From Cruorifilaria tuberocauda (taxonomy: Eukaryota; Nematoda; Chromadorea; Rhabditida; Onchocercidae): a DNA stretch of 64,000 nucleotides. How positions within the stretch are numbered: the stretch's first letter is position 1; each line of letters starts with the position of its first letter. Positions 40,095-50,992 of this stretch are shown here, in pieces. The notes beneath the pieces were generated by a model. That model searched no databases, was not told the DNA's origin, and saw nothing but the letters and a program-made list of their open reading frames with translations. The stretch spans positions 32,671 through 96,670 of the forward strand of contig JABVXU010000199.1 in the NCBI GenBank assembly GCA_013365365.1. The letters are read 5' to 3'. Both the position numbers and the translations under genes were made by a program.

Positions 40095-40915
40095 AATGGC
40101 GTTTCGCTCACTAATCAGACCTGATACTTCAACTATTAGGAAAATCCGTGAAATATTATTTGCTCATTAACCAAGCATGAAATCTCAATCATACCATGAA
40201 GGGAAGGAAATCGTGAAAAATTATAGTTATTCTCATCCTATTAAATAATGAGATTAATTACTCAAAAAGATTTTCACTCATTTAATATTCATTTCGTTAC
40301 TTGAAAATTTTATCGTTTCACATGTTTAATAAAATTTAATGAATTGTTTGGTATTTATATCGTTGGATCTGTACTGTCCTGTTGACATGTCAATTTTCTA
40401 TTTACTGAGCTAATATATTGTAGAACTTCTGTGCTCGTTCTAAATCAGTTTTTAAAGAATTTGTAGCCGTTAGTTTTAAAATATTAATTAGGTTTAGCTA
40501 TAATTTCTATTCGTTAAAATAGTTATAATTTCTAGGCATTAAATGTGTTACTCATAACTTTTGATCATTAAATATCTGGAATATCTGGATTTTGGATATG
40601 AATACCTTCTTAAAAGGTAGAACCAACTTAATCAGCAATCCATCCAAAGTTCATCTTACAGATTACATATTTTTGACTGGCTATCTCTAATACTTTTTTT
40701 TCAGCTTATTCTTCTAATCATTTGTAATTTATATTTTCGCTTTTTAGCGCTATTCTCGTACAACTGTTGCATAATTATGATAGAAATAATCCTTATGATT
40801 TAATATTCGAGAAATTTGTGTAAATTCTGGGGAAGTACGGATAATAAGGAAGCTAGTCGTAGTCTTGGCGTAGACTACTGATATAAAAATAATAAGTTGT
40901 TTTTAAGGGCACTTT
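40095..40915. other. Intergenic, TRIM-like to mL49
   Basis: About 820 bp. It contains AATAAA near 40328 as a candidate polyadenylation signal for the TRIM-like gene, and an acceptor-like GTTTTTAAG ending near 40907 just before the mL49 ATG. Confidence 0.5.
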
Positions 40916-42290
40916 ATGTTGCGACATTTTTTGAAACGAATAAGAAATGCTACTGAACTAACGAAGTCCCATTGTCGGAAATTAATGAGCGAAGAAAATA
41001 GCACGACATCAAGCGGTGAAGTTTGGGACGATCCATGGGGAGCTGCTGCGTCAAAATTAGGTGTCGTTTTTCGTTTTAAATTAATTACTCGACGACCGAA
41101 GTATTAATTTCATGCTGTCACAAGATAAAATTTGATATTTAATTGAAGTCATTTGTTTTATTCATCGGAGTGATTACGGTTATGGGAATCTTTTTCTTTT
41201 CAGTAAAAAATCTTCTAATCTTTTATATGAGATTTCCTCTTATTTTTTATTGTTTTTCGTAGTTATCGTTCGAGAAATGCGTTTCTATTATAATCTTTGT
41301 TATTTCTTCCCTTCTTTCACATATGAAGTTCAGTTTAGTGTATTTCAGGTAGTCATAATGCGAATGTACGATAATTATTTCAGGGCATACACAAAGCAAA
41401 GCGATTGAGATATCGGTTGATTGGAAATACGTAGAGAGGCTCATGCCAAAGAAATTGATTCCTGATATACCGGAACATGATACATACCCAACACCTAGTG
41501 GTTGGAGACCGCCAAAACGTAGGATTTATTTTTTATATGTTATTTTCGATAATAATTTCAGAGAACTATTTCCAGAATTGTTGTTTCATATTAGTCATTC
41601 TTAAAGTATTTGCGTTTCTTTTTTTAGCTCGAAAAGATTTAACATTCTATGTGGAACGAAATCGAGATCACTTGTTACCGCTTTATTTGGAAACGAGAAG
41701 GGACCAGTTAGATCCAAAAACGTTGGATTTTGAATATGTTGAGTTGGTACTAGTGAAAAAAATTCATGGCGATATATTTGTATGTTCTACTTTCTTTTCT
41801 CTTCCTAGTTCCTCAAACAATTTATAATTGTGGCGTAATATTAAGCTACTTATGAGCAGTTCTATTTAAACTTCTTATCAGTAGATAGTCTTTACTATCT
41901 ACACATGATCATTTTGCTATATTCAAAACATCTTTTGGGTTATGATATGGCAAATCTGTTGGTTCGATCTGAACTACATAGTTAGGTTTGGAAGATTTTT
42001 TCTAGACAAGTTAACTAATAAATATCTTTCTAGAAATTTTGTAGATTTCGCATGCGTTGTATTATACTATGTATTCTGCAGCTTTTCCATTGAAACAGGT
42101 TTTTTTTTAACTTTTGGAAAATTATTGATTTCTTTGTATTGAGGAATGTGAAAGGAAGATACGAGAATATTTAGAAGAATATTTGCAACATCCGATCGCA
42201 ACGCACGTTGATGAATTGAAAGGATTCATTCGAATAAAGGGTGCTGATCGTGCTGTCGTTGAGCAATGTTTATATGATTTTGGTTTTTGA
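40916..42290 (+). CDS. mrpl-49: Mitochondrial large ribosomal subunit protein mL49
   Basis: Four exons, 40916-41060, 41384-41518, 41628-41779 and 42144-42290, give 192 aa. The N-terminus (MLRHFLKRIRNATELTK) is basic and lacks acidic residues for the first 13 positions, as in mitochondrial targeting sequences. The family core follows: VERLMPKKLIPDIP, the signature YPTPSGWRPP, FYVERNRDHLLPLY in place of 'YFVRRSRMHNIPVY', and VKKIHGDIF matching 'IRKVEGDIW'. The C-terminal helix-strand block ends in GFIRIKGADRAVVEQCLYDFGF. It acts in the mitochondrial ribosome. AATAAA at 42297-42302, seven bases after the stop, is a candidate polyadenylation signal. Confidence 0.93.
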
Positions 42291-43325
42291 ATATGGAATA
42301 AATATTGTTTGAAATCGAGATTTCGGTACATTCTTTTTCTTGAGATGAAAAATTAACAAATATGTCCCATCAAAACGATTTTCTACGTCCAGTACAATCG
42401 TCTTTATGCTTTCTTTATTTTTTCAATGTTGAAAACATTTCATTTACTTGACATCCTAAAAAAGCTAATCTAAAGCTGAGGAATTAACTTCTGCGTCGTT
42501 TTCTGCATATGACATTAGTACATTTCATATAAAATATATCATGAAAAAATGCTCTCATCTCTTGAATATCATCTGTAATATAACTTTGTATCTATCAAGA
42601 TTTAATAGCAAGTCATTTTCGAACCGCGGCGTTGGAAACAATTCACTACTCTTTTAAACATTTAACTGGGCAACAGTGTACAGAAATGAGAACTAACAAG
42701 TTGGAGTGAAGTTGTAATGGTGTATTTTATAGATAGTATTTGATAAGTGACTGCTGGAGTATGGGATAATTTGGATCAAGTTGATGCAATTTAAGGAAAT
42801 GATGGGAGAACAGGATTAGCTAACCGATTATGCTACTTGGCCTCTTGATAAGGATTCGTTAAATTAGTGAAAAGAGAAAAAATATTTTGGATAATTTCGC
42901 TTGTTTAGTAATGAGTAATAAAGGAGGTTGTTTATTGAAAGGCAATAAATGAATAGATGGTTGCAAGTATTGGTAACAGGTTTTTGGTCAAATGATGTTT
43001 GAGACGGAAGGTTATGATTGCTTACGTTTAACAAACATTGGTAAGCTAGTTTCTTCATTTGGGAAGTTGCGAAAGCGAGTGTCATTTTTGACTTTCATAT
43101 TAGTTTTGATTAATAAATCTTAAAAAATCATCCATATTAAAATTATACTGTTGAAGTATCAATTGAATTCATGCCCCATTAGTTTTACATTGTCCGTTAC
43201 CTTATATTACGGTTATGCGATCGTATATTTCATTTATAATGCGTCATGTATTGTCATATGCATAATAATGATGATATTTTTAGGTTACTTTTATGATTGA
43301 TTTGTGTAGCCCGTGAAAATTTTCA
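42291..43325. other. Intergenic, mL49 to ANCHR-like gene
   Basis: About 1 kb with an immediate AATAAA at 42297-42302 and otherwise AT-rich sequence. The minus-strand open frame at 42864-43085 lacks splice or family support. TTTGTGTAG ending near 43310 is a candidate spliced-leader acceptor for the next gene. Confidence 0.5.
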
Positions 43326-44534
43326 ATGAGTGTCAACAAATGGTGGATTGATCGTGATTTGCCATCTCCATCTATGCGAGCTCACTTTCTTTCTCCATCA
43401 CAATTTTTACCCCAAAATGGTCAACTGGATGAAAAGGACAGAATTTTAGAGGAACGTTTGAAAGATCTGAACATGGATGAAAGCGAAAATCAAATAGAAA
43501 CATTAGCATCTTTGGAAGAACGGGCGGAAATGCTGAGAAAAAATGGTAGAAATAAACACAATTAAATCTCTGTTCTATTTTTACCCACATCAGTAAAAGA
43601 TCTATTTGAGTAATTAGCTAATTTGGTAGCTTCTGCTTTTTACCTACTCTATTTTTTTTTACATTTCTCTGAAATAGCTGAATTGTGAAAAAAAACCAGA
43701 CCAGAAAATCATTATCATTATTTTCGTTTTCTGTTTTTTGTCGAAAAAATGAATCTTTCTATTGTTTTAAGATCAGGATATACCTTCTGTAAATGATATA
43801 GAAAAACGACTGGCAAAGCTTCGTGATGTATCAGTGGATGATATCAGATATCCGAGGGTATGCTACCGATTCACTATAATTTGAGAATTCTGTCTTATAC
43901 TGCTGTCACTTCGTTAAATTAAATTATGTAGCAAAAGGGTCTCTTATTAATTATGTTTTTGTACGACGATATTAGTTAACTTTCAGTCTGCAGTTTTAAA
44001 TGGAAATAAAGTTGAAGAAACGGTTGAACAACTGATGAAACGATCAAGCGATGAGGTCATGTTAGAAACAAAGTGGAACCGTCGTGGAAAATCGGAAGAA
44101 CACGATGTTGATCCAGAAGAATTTCTTAAAATGTGCGGAAGTGATGCTTCACTTCCAGATGGTATTCCTTTCTAATTATCAGTTTTACTCACAGAGGGAT
44201 TTAACTTTTTCTACTTTTCTGCATTTTATCTTTCATTTGGGAAGGAGAACTAAGCAGTTTAGTTTTAGACAGAAATTATCACCATTTGAGAACCGTTGAA
44301 TTAACGACTTTTATAGATCTGAATGGAAAGTTGTTAGATAGAAGTGTAATGGGTCGAGATACTATTCGGAATTTAAAAGATATACAGCGAACGATGAAGC
44401 TGGCCAAGCAACGAAGTATAAAGGCTGCTAAACTGATCGGAAATATAGGCAGTGACAAAGATTCGGCGGACAATGAAATCAATAAACTAATGAAATTAAG
44501 TACGAAAAGACCGTTTTGGACATTGACATTGTAA
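43326..44534 (+). CDS. ANCHR/ZFYVE19-like protein lacking a FYVE domain
   Basis: Four exons, 43326-43545, 43772-43857, 43987-44161 and 44245-44534, give 256 aa with consistent phases. Predicted mostly helical and charged. The segment VNDIEKRLAKLRDV, followed by a spacer and ETVEQLMKRSSDEVMLETKW, resembles the part of ZFYVE19/ANCHR that reads roughly 'RLAAL...' then 'LLTQLAEEVAIDE.W', near its MIT-interacting motifs. ANCHR holds VPS4 at the midbody in the abscission checkpoint. No FYVE zinc finger or C-terminal B-box-like cysteines are present, so the match is to one region only and the function is uncertain. The next start codon lies ~210 bp downstream with AATAAA at 44615-44620 and an acceptor at 44727, which looks like an operon junction. 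Confidence 0.5.
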
Positions 44535-44614
44535 ATATATACGTTCAGTTCAGTGGAACTTTTGGTGAAAGTGCTCGAAAGATAAAATGATATAATTTCA
44601 TCTTGATTTTTAAC

Positions 44615-44620
44615 AATAAA
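44615..44620 (+). promoter_or_regulatory. Candidate polyadenylation signal AATAAA
   Basis: Lies 80 bp after the stop of the ANCHR-like gene and ~107 bp before the ATTTTAG acceptor of the next coding region. This spacing is typical of nematode intercistronic regions. Confidence 0.5.
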
Positions 44621-44720
44621 TCATTTCCATATTGTTAAATTATATTATTAATGTTACATCCGAATTCCACTCTACATTACTACATGTTGAAATCTGTTCC
44701 TGATTGCTAACGAAATTAGT

Positions 44721-44727
44721 ATTTTAG
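44721..44727 (+). other. Candidate trans-splice acceptor ATTTTAG
   Basis: Acceptor consensus 14 bp before the ATG at 44742. No exon of the preceding gene uses it, because that gene has already stopped at 44534. It probably receives a spliced leader. Confidence 0.5.
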
Positions 44728-44741
44728 CCAATCAAAGTAAC

Positions 44742-45517
44742 ATGAAATCGAAAAAAATAAGTGGTGAATTGAGTAAACTCTGGGAGAGGAGATTGGATCG
44801 TGAAATGTCTTCTTCCGAGTCTATTTCCGGAAGCGAAAATTCGACCGAAAGTGATTATGAAGAACTGCAAAAGGTAGATAGTGTTCTTATTATTTAATTA
44901 TTCTTCTCTATTAGATTTATTTGGTAGTTGCAAAAAATGAAACATTTTTAAGTTCCAATGATTGAAACTGTTGGTTTACTTTCTGATATATTTGTCGTGG
45001 AAGTTCAATGTCGAGTCGTTTTGGAGGAGCACCGAATCGAGCGTTCATCTTTTTGGGAGGGAGGGAGGGAGGAAGGAAGCCAAGCCAAAAGCAAGCAAGC
45101 CATATAGTGAGAATGAAAAGATATGATCTGAATGGCGCCAAGATAGATCATTGACGTATGATAGATAACAAAAAAGAGGATGTGGAAAATAGCAATATAA
45201 CAAAAATACTGTTGTAGAGATCATGACCACAATCATTTGATAATGTAGAACAATACCTTAATACACAATATGGTGGTTAACACTGTATATAGTTTGATCC
45301 TTTTCTCGGATTTTCCACAATATTTGAGACTTAGTAGATGAGACGGAGCATAGTAAGTATTATTAAGTAAGTGCAACTAATATTGAAAGCTCTATTTTGT
45401 TTCGAGATTGTACTGGAAGCTGAGAAAGCGGAAATGGAGGCCATGGAAATGGTAAAAGAGTCAAAGAAACGTGGCAAGAAAAATGGTGTGTTTTCGAGAA
45501 TTTTCTGTTCTCGATAA
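44742..45517 (+). CDS. Small charged hypothetical protein (or first exons of the 49357-50959 gene)
   Basis: Exons 44742-44873 and 45407-45517 give an 80-aa protein: a basic start (MKSKKISGELSKLWERRLD), a Ser/Glu-rich middle (SSSESISGSENSTESDYEE), a charged helix (EAEKAEMEAMEM) and a basic tail ending KKRGKKNGVFSRIFCSR. I do not recognise it. Alternatively the second exon ends at 45451 (ATG before GTAAAA), leaving phase 0, which joins in frame to the exon at 49357. In that case this is the N-terminus of a ~280-aa protein and the minus-strand reductase sits in its intron. Transcript data are needed to choose. Its position ~200 bp after the ANCHR-like stop suggests the two are co-transcribed. 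Confidence 0.5.
45055..45079 (+). repeat. (GGGA)n tract with G-quadruplex motif
   Basis: Four GGG runs separated by single A (45055-45069), followed by GG/GGAA repeats, inside the intron 44874-45406. It is a perfect G3N1 quadruplex motif in otherwise very AT-rich DNA. Confidence 0.85.
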
Positions 45518-46188
45518 CTGTATATCTGCCAGTTCTTAATTACTTCAAGAGCAAGTACAGCTAAAGTAAAAAAAGTATAGTTAAAATACTTAAAAATTAA
45601 AAATAATCTGACATATTATAGCTTTTTTATTACAATGAGTGAGAAGACTAAAACTATTTAGAAATTTACGGTCAACTTATGTCGTATTTCATTTGGCTGA
45701 ACTCACATTAAGCGGATATTCTTTTCATAACACGTGGTATTTTTGCCCGTTGGTTTGGATTTTGCTGTACAACATTACAATTAACAAACAAACTATAATA
45801 ATGAACAGGAATCACAATGAGAATTAAAACTTCTACTCCTTTCTTTTTTGTAATATATAAAAGTGTCTTGTTCAAACAGGAATTCTTTTTTTGATGATTA
45901 TTTAATGTATCTTTGACTTATAGCTTTGTTTCATTGTTTAAAGATGGGCGAGAAAACATAACGATTCGAACTTTTTTTCCGCATTGTTAATGTTATTGAT
46001 ATTGTTAATGTATTTACATGCAAAACTTATGATATTACAATCTTATTAGATCTCTGAAGTACTATAATTATTCGTTACCGATGCTCATACCCTTGAGACA
46101 TTTCACTATATATTGTTTCTCTCTAGGTTTGATCTAACATTATGAGTGGTTATTTAAAATCTTCCGCTCCACAGTGATCAACTCTCGC

Positions 46189-48266
46189 CTAAATAACGAA
46201 TGGTATAAAGGCTTTGCGATCCTTCGGGTAGTTCTCAAATTTTTGCCGGTACCACCTAAAAATGTAATGAAGAAAACAGTATAAAGTTAACTCTATGGAA
46301 AAAATTATTAATAATTAATAACTTCTTTACATTTCCTTGCACAAACTGAAATTTTTAATTTGAAGAAATTACCTGTGATGTTGATAGGCACGCGGTGCAA
46401 GATTGCATAATGCGAAAAATGCAAAGGCAAAAGCGGGCAATGTTCGTGCTAACAAGGCATAGCCGGTCCATTCGACACATTCCCCAAAGAAATTTGCTCC
46501 GGATATATATTTGAACAAACAACCATAAGGTATTTTGTAGCCTAATTCTCCATTTTTTCGTAAATTTCGTAGTATTGAATCGGATGTGATATTAATTACC
46601 ATTCCAGTAATAAATGTCAGTGTACCTGTTGCAAGATCATTCTTATGACATAGCAAACAGTTTATATTACGGAGAATATAGGTTTGTCATGAAAAGCATA
46701 GATGTGTTAAGTATCTCAAGATACCGCTATTAGGAAACAGATTTGTATATCCAATTTGATATAGATGCTAGTATCGTCAGAAAGAAAATGTAAACGCTAA
46801 CCTACCAATTAAGCAAAACACAGTATTCTTCAGTGATTCATAATATACAGCGTTATGAGAATGCCACATGCCTTGCATGTATCCATTGACTGTACAAAAT
46901 AGAACAGCTAGTAAAAAAATATGGGCGGGGGTTCCTGCACTTCCCTTTATCAGAAATGGATAAATGAGAGATCTAAATTGCAAAGATCATATACGAAGTA
47001 AAAATGATTTATGATATAAATATTATGGAGTTCTAGCTTTTTTAATAAAGAAGACAACTAAATATTCCTTTTTCAAAGGGAAAAGAGTGCTCCGAAAAAA
47101 AAGCAAAGCATTATTGCACCTGTTGATATAATGAGAGCAGAATGTAATAAGTATGAATATATTGATAAGAGGTAAATTACTAATATTAGTAATAAGATAA
47201 TAAAGAGGAATGTATAATGATGGTGATTCTTGTATAAACCAAGCCCATTTAGCTGGTATAAACGGTACCTGAAAATGTCATATTTCCATAAACACGTTTT
47301 GAATTATTGCAAATTGTTACAACTGTTGATTATTGCACTTTTCTGCGATTATCTTCAAGTTCAGCATGATCAAATGAGTTCATAGCATCTTACAAAAAGA
47401 CAAACATTCAATTCCGAAATTCTCCCATTTACATTAAGCACAATTTGGATAAGATAAATGGGGGATCACAAACTGATAGTTTTCCTGAAAGTTACAACAA
47501 ACGTTTTGAGAACAAAACAACTGTAGTAATAGCAACAAAGAAGAAAGCAGTTGAGTACGATGTGGCTTTGCACCAATTCTTGAATTTCTTGCTTTAATCT
47601 TAATTTAGTGCCTAACAGTTAGTGGAAATACTTTTAGTTTTTAGTTGGATAATCTCTATATAGAATACCTTGGGTATTAATCAGAGGTTTAATAATAAAT
47701 TTGATTAAACTTCTGATTAATATCCAAATATTATACTCGAATTTCTCATCAGTTTGCATTTTATCCAAAATAGTCACACCTCTTATATTTCACCATATTT
47801 ACCAGAGATTTTATTCTCATTGATAAACTGATATTTATAACTGGATTGAGCATTTTGCTATTATAATTCGTAAAGTTATTATAGTGTCTTCATTACATAA
47901 TCGGCAATTATTATATGTTATGATTACCATTTTTCCTTAATATAACTGCGTACAATACCATTTCCTAGGCTAATATTACCACAAGGATTCTTAGCCACAA
48001 TCAATTTGATCTTCTGTTCAATTCAGAATATATTTTCTGGACTGTGAATCATATTAACAACTACTATTTCTATTATTAACTTCCACAACAAATCTGCCAA
48101 TTATCACCATTATTATCACTGTGAAAATAATCAAAAAAAAGACCGGAAGACGGGATTGATCAGAATATCGTCCATAAGCAGCTTTGAATCCCGAAATAAG
48201 TGCTATGAAGGTAATAGCACCACCGACAAGCATACCATATGATAGAATTTCAACCACCATATTCAT
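46189..48266 (-). CDS. Steroid 5-alpha-reductase (SRD5A1/2 family, 3-oxo-5-alpha-steroid 4-dehydrogenase)
   Basis: Five exons on the minus strand, from the right: 48144-48266, 47120-47268, 46806-46972, 46373-46625, 46189-46255. They give 252 aa, the usual family length (~255), with all phases closing. Multi-pass hydrophobic protein. The N-terminal AAYGRYSD is followed by AKWAWFIQESPSLYIPL. Q54 and E55 correspond to the catalytic QE pair of SRD5A2. HYINRSLIYPFLIKG matches the family's 'HY..R.LIYPF' block. The NADPH-binding loop is SILRNLRKNGELGYKIPYGC, then FKYISGANFFGECVEW. The C-terminus WYRQKFENYPKDRKAFIPFVI is the family end. The enzyme reduces the delta-4 double bond of 3-oxo-steroids in the ER membrane. 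The physiological substrate in a nematode, which cannot make sterols de novo, is unknown. In the family 'GG' after KIP, the second Gly is Cys here. Confidence 0.93.
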
Positions 48267-49356
48267 TCACCGTATGGTCTTTTCGATGATTTGAGCGAAA
48301 TTTAAAAATCAAACAGATTGTCTGCAAGTAGTCATTGTTATAATGTATAATACAATCCTCGTTAATTATTCTCGAAGGGCGAAACTTTTCCAAAAAGTAG
48401 GATGATTTAATGATTAAATAATAACATAACGATTATTTTATTACAAAACAACACGCACATAGAGGGAACGTAACGCTACCTGAGACTGTTATTAGCGTAA
48501 AATTATATACCTTCGTTAGTAATGTCACAAAAAATCACCATGAAATTCTTGTTACAAATTAAAGAAAAGCATATGTGGGATTAGATTAAAGTCACTATTA
48601 ACGTTAATAGCACACTCTGGTATCACCAGCCGGACTTTTGCGTAGCATTTGTTTCCTCAACGTTGGTCTGCTAATTTGTCAATACGTGGCACAAGACGTC
48701 GCTAAAGATGGTTTCCATCCGTTCATAATTCATGTTGTCGTTGACGTTACATATATATTATATATGTCACTTATATGCCCGTGAGTTTTCATTTTATGGG
48801 AAGATATTGTTGAACTGATTGACATCTTGCATTGATTATGATACGTGGAAATTATAAACGATATTAATGTAGATTGGGTATATATTTTTTGGATATCGTG
48901 ATCTTTTGATATATTCTCGGTAGCATTGATCCCAATCTTCTGCGTTATGCTGCTTTGGAGTTGATTAAGTATCGCAATAAAAGAAATAACGTAGAGAAAA
49001 CAGTACTAAAGTTTGTTAAACGTGTTTATAGGAATGTGTTTGACGTTAAATAATATGATATGCATTCATTTTAGACTTAAATTTTATATGGTTTCACATG
49101 TTCGCATTATAACAAAAATTGCAATTTAAATTCTGATGACTGAAAAGGTTATCATTTTTTCTTGGTTCTGGTTTCATTTTTGCCAATGCTTATTGTTTTA
49201 CAAAGATTTTTAAACTATGTAACTTTCTCATTGGGGACATTCCATAAGCACTTATTCTTGTAAAGGTATTCTTGTCTTTCAGCAAAAAAAGAGAAATTAG
49301 TAATTATCACAATCAAACCATTGTGATAACTTTCTTTTAAATGTTTTTAATTGCAG
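48267..49356. other. Region upstream of the reductase and of the 49357 exon
   Basis: About 1.1 kb holding the reductase promoter on the minus strand and possibly a promoter or intron on the plus strand. A less AT-rich patch at about 48600-48750 is conspicuous. A 48-codon open stretch at about 48916-49053 (+) contains a plausible donor after codon AAC near 48999 but no in-frame ATG, so it is not called. Confidence 0.4.
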
Positions 49357-50959
49357 ATTTCACATATAACAGTTGCACTAGGACGATTGGAACAACAGTA
49401 TGTGGAGCATAAAGAAAAGTTCGAAAAATGGAAGCTGAACAATATGTACGTCTTTCTTAAATTAACAGGAAGGCTAAGTAATGTCTGTTTTTGTGGATCT
49501 CTTAATCCTAATTATTAATGAAACGTGATGTCGTTATTCGTGAAACTGTCAATTTTTTTTAGTTCTTCTAATTGTCAATTTCCCCAAGCTTCTGCGATAT
49601 GTACTAAATCGTGTTCTGATAGCTTTGAATAGATATTAGGAGCATTCTCCATCCTTTTAAGGACGAAGAGTATGGACTATTTTTGATATTATAATTAATT
49701 TACTTCTAAGAGCGCAGTGTGGTACGGAAACGTACAATAAGTATGTTGAAGAGTTTAATGAATGGGAAAAAGGTGTCAAAGAACAACAAAGACAGTTGAT
49801 TGAAGAGCGTAATAGTTTGATTGCACCGCAAGATTTGGATACTACATTAGGTACGTATTTTATGTGTCTGACACTGTTATATGAAGTAGTGATGCTTCAT
49901 CTTTTTTGAACGAGATTTACAGCTTTACATTATATTAGTCGTGACTTTTTGTATTAGCGTAATGCTGATTGAGTATAGTTATCGTCTGAATATTATGAGG
50001 ATGTTAGATGTAATATGATTGCTTCATGTTAATGATTACCTATAGTATTGTTTAAAATTTTCTTAAAAATTTTTATAAATATGGAACACTACATTCAATC
50101 TTTTTTAAAATACTTTAGATGGTTTATTGGCTCAGATTTCACCGAAAGATTTTATTCTTGCCGTTGTAATGATGACTAGTAAGGATCCTACGTTTTTCCC
50201 TGCTTTACTTTCCGCCCTACAGAAAGTTCAAGCATATGGTAGTTTTTTTCATTCTTTTTTAAAGAGAATTCACCAACTGTTTTAGACGAGTATTTTTTAA
50301 TAAATTGTATACTTTTCGAGACATTTAATTTTTTCTCATATCTTTAAAGACTAATAGAGTATTGAGCAAAACAGCAATTATCTGAAAGTAGAAGAAAATT
50401 TTGTTATATTTGAAGAGAAAAGAAAGTTACGCGGGTGAAGTAGTTTTCATTGAAAAGTAATGTTTTCTTCAATCATAGATGAAGCACGACAGGCAAGCAT
50501 ATATCAAGCGTATGCAGCGTCAGCAGCATCTTATGCACCGTCAACGAGTCGTCAGTATCCCTCTCAAATTCAATATTCTGGTACCAAAACGTTACGAACT
50601 GGTAAGCTTCTTGGTATGACTTCTTCATTTATAACAGAAACTTTTTCTCCAAAATTATCATTCTGTAATTTTATGAATCTTTAATAATGCCTATAATATA
50701 AAAATGTCTTGTGTATTACTTTCATTATACGGTTAGCGAATTTCTGTTATTTGTTCGGATTATAGCGAATCCGTCACATCCGTATGGTATGGCACGAACT
50801 GACGTCCCAGTTGACGTGGCAAAGCGACCATATGATCTCTTACTTGGAGCAACAAAGAGCGATGAGATTAGTACACGTAAAACTTATCGGGCTCCATCAC
50901 CAGTTCGCGATTATCGAAATCCCTCAACATTACCTTTCCGTGATTTTAGTCAAACATAG
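49357..50959 (+). CDS. Unrecognised coiled-coil / disordered protein, 5' end unresolved
   Basis: Exons 49357-49445, 49711-49850, 50119-50238, 50479-50601 and 50766-50959 give 221 residues in consistent phase. The first two exons form a charged helix (LEQQYVEHKEKFEKWKLNN; YVEEFNEWEKGVKEQQRQLI) with Tyr/Trp/Phe spaced at 7-8 residues. The third encodes a hydrophobic helical block (ISPKDFILAVVMMTSKDPTF). The fourth is Ala/Ser/Tyr-rich (IYQAYAASAASYAPSTS) and the last is basic and Pro/Ser-rich, ending PFRDFSQT. The last two look disordered. I do not recognise the family. The first exon opens in phase 0 with no ATG, so an upstream exon must exist; 44742-44873 plus 45407-45451 fits in phase, giving ~280 aa, but is 3.9 kb away across the reductase gene. 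AATAAA lies at 50987-50992, shortly after the stop. Confidence 0.65.
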
Positions 50960-50986
50960 TTTTTACATGGGAAATGTTATTAAGTA

Positions 50987-50992
50987 AATAAA
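50987..50992 (+). promoter_or_regulatory. Candidate polyadenylation signal AATAAA
   Basis: 28 bp after the TAG stop at 50957-50959; the only such hexamer close to the stop. Confidence 0.5.

Noticed and set aside
41942..42142. 66-aa frame within the mL49 gene
   Set aside because: Lies in the intron 41780-42143; the flanking exons join in phase without it.
48922..49053. Open frame DPNLLRYAALELIKYRNKRNN... as first exon of the 49357 gene
   Set aside because: It looks protein-like and has a phase-0 donor, but there is no in-frame ATG and its acceptor phase fits no upstream exon. Kept only as a possibility.
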